Below are positions 8,286 through 15,834 of a stretch of DNA of 27,945 nt, piece by piece (the first letter of the stretch is position 1; each line of letters begins with the position of its first letter). Location: assembly GCA_016840305.1 (NCBI GenBank), contig JAEOSP010000770.1, forward strand, positions 1-27,945, in the 5' to 3' direction. Made by a program: the position numbers and the translations under genes. Source of the DNA: Candidatus Hodarchaeota archaeon. Lineage in GTDB: Archaea > Asgardarchaeota > Heimdallarchaeia > Hodarchaeales > Hodarchaeaceae. The notes beneath the pieces are model-generated. The model was not told where the DNA came from. It did not search any database and saw nothing but the letters and a program-made list of their open reading frames with translations.

Positions 8286-9485
8286 ATGAAAAAAACAAAT
8301 GGAGAGTTAGGAGGAGAACCGCAAGGTAAGTATATGACAGACTTCATAGAAAGAATCTGTACAGAAGTAGGTCCAAGAATATTTGGAACGAAAGCAGAAA
8401 AAGCAGCAGGAGAAATAATTGCAAATGAATTGGGAACATTTTGTGATGATGTGGAAAAACAAGAATTTTCCTGCCATCCAGGAGGATTTTTAGACTACAT
8501 CTGGGTTACAGCCATCCTGTACCTGATAGGCGTGGTCTTGTATTATCTTATTCCATTACTCTCTGTGGTATTCATCTTCATGGGATTATTGGTATATTTT
8601 GTGCAACAGAATGTCCTATGGGAAGTTGTCGATTTCCTTTTTCCAAAAAGAGATTCTTTCAATGTTATTGGAAAAATAAAACCTAAAACCAAAGTTAAAC
8701 AGATCGTTTTAATATCAGGACATCATGATTCGGCGTATGAATTTCCATTATTGAATAAATTAGGGGATAAGTCAACTTATATCATTTTACTCACTTTAGC
8801 TATCACAATATTGAATATGATAGTAGGAATGCTACGAATGCTAATTGATAATCCTACTGTTGTACCCACAATCGATATAACGCAAACTATGCTTTTTGCT
8901 CTTGGATTACCTCTCGTTCTAGTATTTGCATTCTTTTTGAGGACAAATACGGCTGTTATGGGAGCTAATGATAATTTATCAGCAGTTGCTACGGTCTTAG
9001 AAGCTGGAAAAATCCTTAGCAATAACCGTCCTTTAGAAACAGAAGTCTGGTTAGTAAGTTTTTCAGGAGAGGAGAACATGAGAGGATCCAAACGATTTGT
9101 AGAGAGAAATTTTCAGGAGCTAAAAGAGAAAAATGCCATGCTCTTCAATCTAGAGGTCTTAAGTGGAGACGAGTTTCTACTGGCGACAGCAGAACCGTTT
9201 TTCTTAGCAAAACATTCCGAAAAAGTAATCGAAAGGATAAAAAAAGCAGCAAACAACATTAATTTACCTCTAAGAGTGGAAAAATTACCTTTTGCAGGAA
9301 GTGATGCCGCAAATTTTTCTAGAAAAGGGTTAGATGCGGCAGTTTTGTTTGGAATCGTAAATGGGGGGTTATTTCCTCATTGGCATTCTGTAGAAGATAC
9401 TCCCGAGAAAATTGATGGAGATGCCCTTGTTAAAGTCGTGGAGCTTGTAATAGAATTTGTCAAGGTAGTTGATCAGAAGAATTAG
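8286..9485 (+). CDS. Membrane-embedded M28-family metallopeptidase
   Basis: This is a 399-residue M28-type zinc aminopeptidase-like protein. Metal-site motifs in order are HHDS (His146, Asp148), ANDN (Asp229), GEEN (Glu262 as general base, Glu263 as ligand), Glu290 where the family usually has Asp, and HWHSVEDT (His367). Two TM helices (~71-110) precede the catalytic part. Unusually, two more (~165-182 and ~203-218) sit between the first and second metal ligands, which are normally only about 20 residues apart. There is no signal peptide, and the N-terminus (KYMTDFIERICTEVGPRIFGT) is the usual M28 cap-like start. The gene leads an operon with a DMT permease. Activity is likely since most ligands are kept; substrate unknown. 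Confidence 0.85.
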   Translation: MKKTNGELGGEPQGKYMTDFIERICTEVGPRIFGTKAEKAAGEIIANELGTFCDDVEKQEFSCHPGGFLDYIWVTAILYLIGVVLYYLIPLLSVVFIFMGLLVYFVQQNVLWEVVDFLFPKRDSFNVIGKIKPKTKVKQIVLISGHHDSAYEFPLLNKLGDKSTYIILLTLAITILNMIVGMLRMLIDNPTVVPTIDITQTMLFALGLPLVLVFAFFLRTNTAVMGANDNLSAVATVLEAGKILSNNRPLETEVWLVSFSGEENMRGSKRFVERNFQELKEKNAMLFNLEVLSGDEFLLATAEPFFLAKHSEKVIERIKKAANNINLPLRVEKLPFAGSDAANFSRKGLDAAVLFGIVNGGLFPHWHSVEDTPEKIDGDALVKVVELVIEFVKVVDQKN

Positions 9486-9495
9486 GTGTGATGGA

Positions 9496-10446
9496 GTGAA
9501 TTTAAGGTTTGAAGGAAAATCAACTGCTTTTTTGGCTATAGTCGTGGCAACAATTCTATGGGGAACAACATATCCCGTAGTAAAAATTGGATTATCTGTT
9601 TTACTTCCTCCTCTTCCCCCCTTAGGATATTTATTCCTCCGTTTTTCTATTGCGATTCTTATATTAATCCCTTTTTTTCCCTTTCTAACTTCTAGTAAGA
9701 ACTTAAAAGCGTTGTTTACAGATAAATTTATAATTTTATTAGGTGTCGTTAATGGAAGCTCCTATATTCTCCAATTTATTGGCCAAACAGGAACTACTGC
9801 AGGGATGGCCACTTTAATGGTGAATACGTATTTAATATCCACTCCACTGATTACTACTTACTATTTAAAAGTGCCATTAGCTAATAAACTAAAATTTTCG
9901 ACAATTCTGGGAGCAGTGGGAGTTATATTATCAGCAATAAGCGTCATTATTACTGATATACCTGATAACGATATTATTACATTTCTAATAAGTACAGGAA
10001 TCATTTTAGTATCAGGTTTGATCTGGGGTAGCTATGCAATCGTATCAAGTGAATTTCATCTGAAATCAGTAAATAGAAACAAAAATCACCCAATTATAAT
10101 ATTTGCAGTTTCTAATTTTATTTCCGTTTTGCTGATAGGGGCTTCTATGGTTATAACGAATCAAGTTCCTGATCTAAGTATTATTTCAGCCGATGCTTGG
10201 TTTTCTGTTTTATATTTAGCTTTGGGATGTACAACAATAGCTTACGCGTTATATATCTATGCAAGTAAAATGATTTCACCAACAACGATCAATATTGTTT
10301 TACTATTGAATATAATCATCGGACTTATTCTTTCAGCAGTTCTTCTTGGTGATACATTATCACTGTTGATGATTGTTGGGAGCTTGTTAATCATTGGTGC
10401 AATATATCTAGCAAGTACAGATGAAATTGTGGGCAATAATCAATAA
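9496..10446 (+). CDS. EamA/DMT-family permease
   Basis: This roughly 317-residue protein has ten hydrophobic helices in two repeated halves, as in EamA (DMT superfamily) transporters. Each half shows family features: ATILWGTTYPVVKIGL near the N-terminus and the second-half ISGLIWG-type helix (LVSGLIWGSYAIVSS). Members export amino acids, metabolites or nucleotide sugars; the substrate is not predictable. The frame is open from a TTG at 9469, overlapping the previous gene, but GTG at 9496 is preferred because AGGTG (9484-9488) lies seven bases before it and it gives a normal N-terminus (VNLRFEGKSTAFLAI). It is probably co-transcribed with the M28 peptidase gene, whose stop is at 9483-9485. Confidence 0.88.
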   Translation: MNLRFEGKSTAFLAIVVATILWGTTYPVVKIGLSVLLPPLPPLGYLFLRFSIAILILIPFFPFLTSSKNLKALFTDKFIILLGVVNGSSYILQFIGQTGTTAGMATLMVNTYLISTPLITTYYLKVPLANKLKFSTILGAVGVILSAISVIITDIPDNDIITFLISTGIILVSGLIWGSYAIVSSEFHLKSVNRNKNHPIIIFAVSNFISVLLIGASMVITNQVPDLSIISADAWFSVLYLALGCTTIAYALYIYASKMISPTTINIVLLLNIIIGLILSAVLLGDTLSLLMIVGSLLIIGAIYLASTDEIVGNNQ

Positions 10447-10498
10447 CAAAATTATTGGCAATATTGAATGAAGAAGTTAAACAGTTATAATATTAAAG

Positions 10499-10506
10499 TA
10501 TAAAAA
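10499..10506 (+). promoter_or_regulatory. TATA box of the ion transporter gene
   Basis: TATAAAAA predicts transcription from near 10529, about 35 bases before the GTG start. Confidence 0.45.
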
Positions 10507-10563
10507 GTGTATATTAAATAAATAACCTATCGCTGAATAACTAGAGTTGCTTGGTAATTAACT

Positions 10564-12249
10564 GTGTTGGCAATCTTAAGTATCCTTTCAATAGTAAGTT
10601 TTGTACTTAGTGTTTATATCTGGGTTTATGATTCTACTGGGGATAAATTTTCTGAAAAAATAACCATACCAGCAATAGGAATTACTGGTGTATTAGTACT
10701 TATCTGTCTCATATTTATTGCTCCTCCTGAAACTTTTACTTATGCTGACATCCAACTTTTAATATCACTGTTCTTTATTGTAACATTTGCCTTTTTAACA
10801 TTAGCAGAGGAAGAGAAATTACGAGTTATCCTCTTTGGTGCAGCTTTATCAATAATGATCTTGATTATTTTCTTAAATCAGCTCTTTCCTTTAGAATACA
10901 TTCGCGATTTAATAGATAATAATCAATTAGATACGCTAACAGTTGAGAATTTAACCGAAGAGTTTGGAAGAACTCTACCTCTGGCTTTAGAACAACTGAT
11001 AGAGATTGCAGAAAACCCAACATTATTTTTTGAGGTAGTTATATTCGGTTCCTTTATCGAGTGGGAGGTAATATCAATTGTGTTCGGAATGAGTTTATTG
11101 GTAGCAGTATTATCAGTAACTGGATTATTTGATATGGTTTCGATAAGGACAATTAAAGCCTCAGGTGGAACACCAAAAAAACTACTTGTGTTGGTATTCG
11201 CTTTAACTTTAGTATTATCAGCTCTTCTTGATAACACTACCGCTATCATTCTCTTGAGTGGAATTACAATAACGGTCACTCGTGGATTAGATCTGAATCC
11301 TATTCCGTATATTTTAGCTGAAGTTGCAGCAACAATAATGGCTGGAATTATTACTGTTATCGGTTCTCTACCTGGGATTTTAATTGCTAGTCCCAATGCA
11401 GGAAATATTCCATTCCTCACTTTTTTCCTTGTTAATTCCGTCTTTACTGTTATTGCTGTTGCCATTTCATTACTATATTTGTTTACAGTTTTTAAAAAGG
11501 AACTAATTGTAACTGAAGATGTAGCTTCCAATATTGATTATGGGGCTTTAAATTTATTAGATGAATGGTCAGTCGTGGATTCTCGTCGTAATTTATACCT
11601 CGGTTCGATAGTTTTAGGTGCGGTGGTGGTTGGATTGGTGTTATCTAGCGTTATTGGGGTTTCAGTGGGTTTCATTGCAATTGCAGGAGCTATCGTAGGT
11701 ATAATAGTGACGAAAGTTGACATGCAAACAGTTATTCATGAAATTGAGATGAACTCAATACTATTTTTTATGGGATTGTTCATACTAGTAGGAACTCTTC
11801 AAATCACAGGGATCCTTGAAGTTCTAGCAGATATTATGCTGGCTCTTTCCAGTGGCAATCCGTTCATTCTAGCAATTTTAATAATCACTGCCATTTCTGT
11901 TCTGAGCGCTGTAGTTGCGAATATTCCGATTACAATTGCGTTAGCAGAAGTTATTAGAATTTTATTAGAAGATCCAGAATTCGCTAGTCAAACAATTTTC
12001 AATTTTCCTGTTGGTGGTTTTCTCTGGTTCACTCTTCTGTATGCTGTGACATTTGGAGGGGGATTCACACCTTTCGGTACAGTCACTGGCGTAATAGGTG
12101 TCCAAGTCCTCTCTCAGGAAGAACACCCAGTAACTTTTATAGAATTTGTTAAGAAGATGGCCCCTTTGAGTGTTATACTGTTGACATTAGGTTTTATTTA
12201 TCTAATTATTCTTCAAATGACTGGAATTTTACCCTTATTATTATCTTAA
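10564..12249 (+). CDS. ArsB/NhaD-type ion transporter
   Basis: This is a 561-residue polytopic protein of the ion-transporter superfamily (ArsB, NhaD, CitMHS, P-protein). Both inverted halves show the expected re-entrant elements: SALLDNTTAIILLSG (219-233) with VIGSLPGILIASPNAGN (265-281), and SAVVANIPITIALAEVI (~441-458) with TFGGGFTPFGTVTGVIGVQ. It is longer than a typical ~430-residue ArsB because of an N-terminal extension of about 150 residues with four helices and a hydrophilic acidic segment (~110-150). The start is GTG 10564 (or TTG 10567), without a good ribosome binding site. Likely a Na+/H+ antiporter or an anion/organic acid carrier. No ars gene lies nearby, so arsenite transport is not supported. 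Confidence 0.88.
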   Translation: MLAILSILSIVSFVLSVYIWVYDSTGDKFSEKITIPAIGITGVLVLICLIFIAPPETFTYADIQLLISLFFIVTFAFLTLAEEEKLRVILFGAALSIMILIIFLNQLFPLEYIRDLIDNNQLDTLTVENLTEEFGRTLPLALEQLIEIAENPTLFFEVVIFGSFIEWEVISIVFGMSLLVAVLSVTGLFDMVSIRTIKASGGTPKKLLVLVFALTLVLSALLDNTTAIILLSGITITVTRGLDLNPIPYILAEVAATIMAGIITVIGSLPGILIASPNAGNIPFLTFFLVNSVFTVIAVAISLLYLFTVFKKELIVTEDVASNIDYGALNLLDEWSVVDSRRNLYLGSIVLGAVVVGLVLSSVIGVSVGFIAIAGAIVGIIVTKVDMQTVIHEIEMNSILFFMGLFILVGTLQITGILEVLADIMLALSSGNPFILAILIITAISVLSAVVANIPITIALAEVIRILLEDPEFASQTIFNFPVGGFLWFTLLYAVTFGGGFTPFGTVTGVIGVQVLSQEEHPVTFIEFVKKMAPLSVILLTLGFIYLIILQMTGILPLLLS

Positions 12250-12255
12250 AATCGT

Positions 12256-12341
12256 TTGATTGATATTTTTCAAAAATCTAATTAACAATTGAAGTTAGAC
12301 ATTCAACTTCTAGTGAAGAAAAAATAATAAATATCAATCAA
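12256..12341. repeat. 13-bp perfect inverted repeat, wide spacing
   Basis: TTGATTGATATTT (12256-12268) is exactly complementary to AAATATCAATCAA (12329-12341), 60 bases apart. Inside it lies a smaller inverted repeat, GAAGTT (12291-12296) with AACTTC (12305-12310). It sits between the ion transporter stop and the RHH gene promoter. It may be a transcript-end structure or a regulatory site. Confidence 0.5.
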
Positions 12342-12352
12342 TAGTAGTAAAC

Positions 12353-12400
12353 TATATATGTAACGTCAGACTTTTCAACTAAATACGGATTACGTCAGAC
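12353..12400 (+). promoter_or_regulatory. RHH gene promoter with direct-repeat operator
   Basis: A TATA-like TATATAT (12353-12359) predicts a start near 12380. The nine-base direct repeat ACGTCAGAC occurs at 12363-12371 and 12392-12400, 29 bases apart, flanking that start. RHH regulators commonly bind tandem short repeats in their own promoters, so autorepression is likely but inferred. Confidence 0.5.
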
Positions 12401-12421
12401 AATATAGTGAGGAGTTTTAAT

Positions 12422-12691
12422 TTGCCACGCAAAAGTTTAACAGATGGTGATTCACCTCGTATAACGCTTCGAATGAATAATGAAATTCAAGAAATATTAG
12501 CTGATATAGATAAAAATCAACGATCGGCATTCATTAGAGAAGCTATTGTTCATTATGCATCAAGTTCTACTTATAGAAGAAAAATGACATCAGATTATTA
12601 CTCTACGGATAACACTTCAATAAAGACGAGAGAAAAAGAGCAACCTAGTATACCTATCCGAGTTTTACACAAACCTGCTTGGCAAAGGTAA
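12422..12691 (+). CDS. Ribbon-helix-helix DNA-binding regulator
   Basis: This is an 89-residue protein with an N-terminal RHH (MetJ/Arc/CopG) fold: a strand with alternating residues SPRITLRM (11-18), helix 1 NNEIQEILADI and helix 2 RSAFIREAIVHYAS. A polar, probably disordered tail follows. The frame is open from GTG 12407, but TTG 12422 is the better start: GAGGAG (12409-12414) lies seven bases upstream and the product then begins MPRKSLTDGDSPRI, the usual form. RHH dimers insert the paired strands into the major groove. The direct repeats in its promoter suggest self-control. The GTPase gene follows about 110 bases downstream with its own TATA-like element. Confidence 0.85.
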   Translation: MPRKSLTDGDSPRITLRMNNEIQEILADIDKNQRSAFIREAIVHYASSSTYRRKMTSDYYSTDNTSIKTREKEQPSIPIRVLHKPAWQR

Positions 12692-12731
12692 TCATTTTTG
12701 TTATTATCCTTTCGTTAAGAATTAAGTTAAG

Positions 12732-12740
12732 TTTATATTA
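12732..12740 (+). promoter_or_regulatory. TATA box of the small GTPase gene
   Basis: TTTATATTA predicts a start near 12764, downstream of the alternative start at 12679, which supports ATG 12802 as the true GTPase start. Confidence 0.4.
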
Positions 12741-12801
12741 TTTAGTACACAATAAAAATCTGATAGTGCCTCAGATATTAATAAAAAAGGATTACATAAA
12801 A

Positions 12802-13389
12802 ATGGAATTTGCCGAAGGTTTTTTTCGCTCAAATTTTAAAATAGTGGTTTTGGGCGATGGAGGGGTTGGGAAAACGGCAATTATCCAAAATTTACTTGGT
12901 CAAAGATTTTCTACAAATTATCTATTAACTATAGGCACGGATATCACTACCTACAAACATGATCACAACGGACAAATACTTAGTCTTCAATTATGGGATT
13001 TAGCAGGACAATCCCGGTTTGATGTTGTAAGAAATTTATATTTTGGTGGGGCAAGGGCTGCAATATTAGTTTTTGACCTCACGCGAACTGAATCTTTTCT
13101 CAATTTAGAAAAATGGAAAGAAGAGCTTTTTTTGCATACAGGTAGATTAATTCCTGTAATTGTTTTAGGTAACAAATCTGACCTAGATAGTTCAAAATTT
13201 CTTGACGTGGATCCTGTTTTTTCTTTTATACAATCGATTGATGCTCAATATGAGCAAGAATTTAATACGGATAAATTGAAAGTTTCTTATTTAATAACTT
13301 CTGCTCTAACTGGTGAAAACATTAAGGAAGCTTTTCAGATTCTTGCAGAAAATCTTTTAATGCACCAAAGGATCCTTACTCCCTACTAG
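12802..13389 (+). CDS. Ras/Rab-type small GTPase
   Basis: This 195-residue protein is a complete Ras-superfamily G domain. All five motifs are visible: G1 GDGGVGKT (18-25), G2 Thr43 in TIGTD, G3 WDLAGQ (65-70, keeping the catalytic Gln70), G4 NKSD (124-127) and G5 TSAL (166-169). NLYFGGARAAILVFD matches the Rab/Ras switch II exit. It should bind and hydrolyse GTP as a molecular switch. The C-terminus (MHQRILTPY) has no cysteine, so prenylation is not possible. An in-frame start at 12679 would add an unlikely hydrophobic leader overlapping the RHH gene; ATG 12802 with AAGGA upstream is chosen. Such GTPases are abundant in Asgard archaea. Confidence 0.93.
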   Translation: MEFAEGFFRSNFKIVVLGDGGVGKTAIIQNLLGQRFSTNYLLTIGTDITTYKHDHNGQILSLQLWDLAGQSRFDVVRNLYFGGARAAILVFDLTRTESFLNLEKWKEELFLHTGRLIPVIVLGNKSDLDSSKFLDVDPVFSFIQSIDAQYEQEFNTDKLKVSYLITSALTGENIKEAFQILAENLLMHQRILTPY

Positions 13390-13464
13390 TGATGTTGACG
13401 TTAACTTTTTTCTCATTTAAGGTAGAGAAACAAATTTAGTAAACACAGGATACTGTGGTAGTAA

Positions 13465-14250
13465 ATGAACAAAATACCCCCGTATTTTCAAGATCTGAAA
13501 ATGACAGTTATTTCTGGTGCAGGGTTTTCTCATCCATCTGGAGTCCCAACCTTTCGAGGTGAAGAAGGTCTGTGGAGGCAATATAATGTTCAAGATCTTG
13601 CAACCCCATCAGCGTTTAATCAGAATCCTTCTCTTGTATGGGAATGGTACCATTGGAGAATCAATCTTATTCAAAAAGCTCAACCTAATAGAGCTCATAT
13701 ATTATTAGCTGAATTGGAAAGTAACGGTGTAGACATTGAAATTTTGACTCAAAACGTAGATGATCTGCAAGAAAGAGCTGGATCGAAAAGGATTACTCAT
13801 CTACATGGAGAAATTATGAAAACGAAATGTGTTGTGTGTAAATACCGTAATATAATTGATGAAAATTATCTGAAGGATTCTAACCCCACATCAATACCAA
13901 TTTGCCCTGATTGCGGAGGAAAATTACGACCAGACGTTGTATGGTTTGGTGAGAGTCTAGATCATACCAAACTTCTATTCAGTTTTCGAAGACTCGAACA
14001 AACTGACCTTTTAATTGTAGCAGGAACTTCTGCAGTTGTTTATCCTGTTGCAGAGTTTCCATTCTACGCAAAACGCCAAAATCCTGACATTAAAATTGTG
14101 GAATTTAATGTCGAACCGACTTCCCTATCAAGAATTGCCACTAAAACTTTTTTTGGATCAATAGAAGATACTTTGAACGATTTTTTAGCAAGTAATAGCG
14201 ATATCGGAATTAATTTTGTTGACCACCACTCATCCAATCTTGGTAGATAG
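13465..14250 (+). CDS. Sirtuin NAD-dependent protein deacylase
   Basis: This is a 261-residue Sir2-family enzyme removing acyl groups from lysines while consuming NAD+. Motifs are GAGFSHPSGVPTFRG (18-32), TQNVDDLQERAG (95-106), catalytic His114 in HLHGE, four zinc cysteines (122, 125, 147, 150), VVWFGE, GTS and EFNVEP. The acyl-pocket residues form Tyr62-x-x-Arg65 (WYHWR), the signature of class III sirtuins (SIRT5, CobB) that remove succinyl, malonyl or glutaryl groups. There is no N-terminal extension. ATG 13465 starts 75 bases after the GTPase stop; a T-rich run (13402-13410) lies between them. A GNAT-type acyltransferase gene lies close by on the other strand. Confidence 0.95.
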   Translation: MNKIPPYFQDLKMTVISGAGFSHPSGVPTFRGEEGLWRQYNVQDLATPSAFNQNPSLVWEWYHWRINLIQKAQPNRAHILLAELESNGVDIEILTQNVDDLQERAGSKRITHLHGEIMKTKCVVCKYRNIIDENYLKDSNPTSIPICPDCGGKLRPDVVWFGESLDHTKLLFSFRRLEQTDLLIVAGTSAVVYPVAEFPFYAKRQNPDIKIVEFNVEPTSLSRIATKTFFGSIEDTLNDFLASNSDIGINFVDHHSSNLGR

Positions 14251-14449
14251 CGAAATAGAATAGTTTTAACTTATAAAGAGGTAGTAATATGGTTTATTTG
14301 GTTTTCATTTTTTGAGAATTTGATAGTATAGGTTATAATTATAAGAAGTATGCTAATTTTTATTTTAGTGATTATTTTTTTAAATTTAGTAACAGATCAA
14401 TCCTTTTCTTGCTGAATAAAAAACCTTATTGATAAAAGGAAATACGAAA

Positions 14450-14605
14450 ATGTCTTACGGAAGAGATGATAGAGGACCACGTGAGATGCATAAAGTAACA
14501 TGCTCTGACTGTGGAATTGAAACAGAAGTACCATTCAAACCTGATGGTGAAAGACCAGTTTATTGCAGAGATTGCTACAGAAAGCGAAGACCTGCAAGAT
14601 ACTAG
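14450..14605 (+). CDS. 51-residue CxxC-x17-CxxC zinc-ribbon protein
   Basis: This short gene has ATG at 14450 and TAG at 14603-14605. The product has Cys18-x2-Cys21, exactly 17 residues, then Cys39-x2-Cys42, in the context VTCSDCGIETEVPF and PVYCRDCYRKRRP. This matches the small CxxC-x17-CxxC zinc-binding family. The N-terminus is Arg/Asp/Gly-rich and the C-terminus basic, suggesting nucleic acid or ribosome association, but the function is not known. AAAGGA (14435-14440) is nine bases upstream as a ribosome binding site. A hairpin plus T-run follows the stop. Confidence is high despite its size because of the exact cysteine spacing and flanking signals. Confidence 0.88.
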   Translation: MSYGRDDRGPREMHKVTCSDCGIETEVPFKPDGERPVYCRDCYRKRRPARY

Positions 14606-14641
14606 GTAGTCTTACTACTTAGTATTACTTTTTCTTTTTTC
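14606..14641 (+). terminator. Hairpin and T-run after the zinc-ribbon gene
   Basis: A short stem GTAGT/ACTAC just after the stop is followed by T-rich sequence (about 14629-14641), a plausible archaeal transcript end. Confidence 0.45.
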
Positions 14642-14713
14642 CACTCCACCTAATTTTATTTCAGGAGGAGTTTGTATGGTTAGAATTTCAATCGCTACGT
14701 ATTATTAAGAAAA

Positions 14714-15610
14714 TTACTCTTTTTTGAGATTTAAAACATAGAGAAGATAACTTACTGAGATTTTAGGTTTTAATTTCAATAAAATATTAGCAACATTCGA
14801 TTCATCTTCCAGATTTACATTTAGAGGAAGATCCCAACCTGCTTTGATGCATTCTTTTGCTATTGCAATTATAAGATATGGCCAAGCATCTTCATATCCA
14901 GGTTTCGTTGCGGTAAATCTTAGAACAATGTTTGATTCCGGATCCGAAGGATCATGTAAAGGTGCACTGGCACAGACAATTTTTTCTTCCTCCTTCACCA
15001 TAATACAGTGGCCATCAGGGATAACTTTTGTTTTAAAGTAATTTCTCAACCAATCACCTGTTAGACCAGCTTGCTGAAGATCTTTGTCAGCTGTTCCTAC
15101 CTCAACTAAAAGATCTAAATCATCCTCGGTGGCTAGATGAGTAGTGTACTTAGATAGTTCTAAGGTGTGTTCAACGAGTTTTTTACTATTATATTTATAC
15201 GTTACTCCCCTTATTTGCTCTTTGAATCCTTTTGATTCAAAAAATTTTATCCCTTCCTTGTGTGATGCGTTGATCCAATATTGTATCTCATCTAAGTTTT
15301 TTGTTTTTAAATACTCAAGCATATCGTTGAATAGTTTATCTTGAACAGATGATGGGCACTCAGGTAGACACCAAGGGTAACCTAAATAATATACGGAACT
15401 AGAAACTTGGGAGGCTTGGATGTAGGCAAGTGGTTTCCCTTCAGCAGAAAAGGCGTATCTCATTAATTTAGGATCTTTTTTCGTTTTATGAAATTTTTTT
15501 TCAAGATCTTTAGCGATTACTCCCTCATTTGTATTAATATTGAAAATATGAGCTTGAATTTCTTCATACCCTTTATTTGGTGAATAATACTCGTATTTAA
15601 AATCCTCCAT
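14714..15610 (-). CDS. Tandem GNAT-fold acyltransferase
   Basis: This 298-residue protein appears to hold two GNAT domains. The first ends with GIKFFESKGFKEQIRGVTYK (120-139), the typical GNAT motif B and last strands. The second begins near residue 157 (THLATEDDLDLLVEVG) and carries a motif-B-like helix LEDESNVANILLKL near residue 270. The acetyl-CoA pyrophosphate loop (Q/RxxGxG/A) is not obvious in either half, so one or both domains may bind CoA weakly. ATG 15610 is used; the ribosome binding site is weak. The substrate is unknown and could be a small molecule, a peptide or lysine side chains. It stands alone on the minus strand, convergent with the zinc-ribbon gene. Confidence 0.75.
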   Translation of the reverse strand: MEDFKYEYYSPNKGYEEIQAHIFNINTNEGVIAKDLEKKFHKTKKDPKLMRYAFSAEGKPLAYIQASQVSSSVYYLGYPWCLPECPSSVQDKLFNDMLEYLKTKNLDEIQYWINASHKEGIKFFESKGFKEQIRGVTYKYNSKKLVEHTLELSKYTTHLATEDDLDLLVEVGTADKDLQQAGLTGDWLRNYFKTKVIPDGHCIMVKEEEKIVCASAPLHDPSDPESNIVLRFTATKPGYEDAWPYLIIAIAKECIKAGWDLPLNVNLEDESNVANILLKLKPKISVSYLLYVLNLKKE

Positions 15611-15782
15611 TTAAATCACTCAAGAGATAATTACGTCAACAATTAAGAGTCCTTCATTATTTCTTTTTTAAGATTCTTCTGAAGGCAAACCTTTTTTTTC
15701 CTTTCGATCATAAGCCAATAAGTAACTTTCTTACAGTGCCATATTCTTAAGGAATTTTGAAGAACTAAAAACAAGCTTCGTT

Positions 15783-15799
15783 TTGACTAATAGAGTCAA
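15783..15799 (-). terminator. Hairpin downstream of the winged-helix gene
   Basis: TTGACT (15783-15788) and AGTCAA (15794-15799) form a six-base stem with a five-base loop, about 35 bases beyond the stop of the minus-strand regulator. On the minus strand it is followed within about 13 bases by a GTTTTT stretch. Confidence 0.4.
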
Positions 15800-15834
15800 T
15801 TACAATCTTTTCATTCATCTACTGCATCCAGATG

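Noticed and set aside
10923..11531. 202-codon open frame on the minus strand
   Set aside because: It lies entirely inside the ion transporter gene, antisense to it, and its composition (Thr/Ile/Val repeats) mirrors the membrane codons of the real gene.
10564..12249. Arsenite efflux function
   Set aside because: The protein is of the ArsB/NhaD superfamily, but no arsenic-resistance gene is nearby and the long N-terminal extension is not typical of ArsB.
12679..12801. N-terminal 41-residue extension of the small GTPase
   Set aside because: It would overlap the RHH gene end and the likely GTPase promoter, and the extension has no counterpart in the family.
14333..14345. Palindrome TTATAATTATAA after the sirtuin gene
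   Set aside because: A/T-only palindromes of this size are expected by chance in such AT-rich DNA, and no second copy or associated signal was seen.
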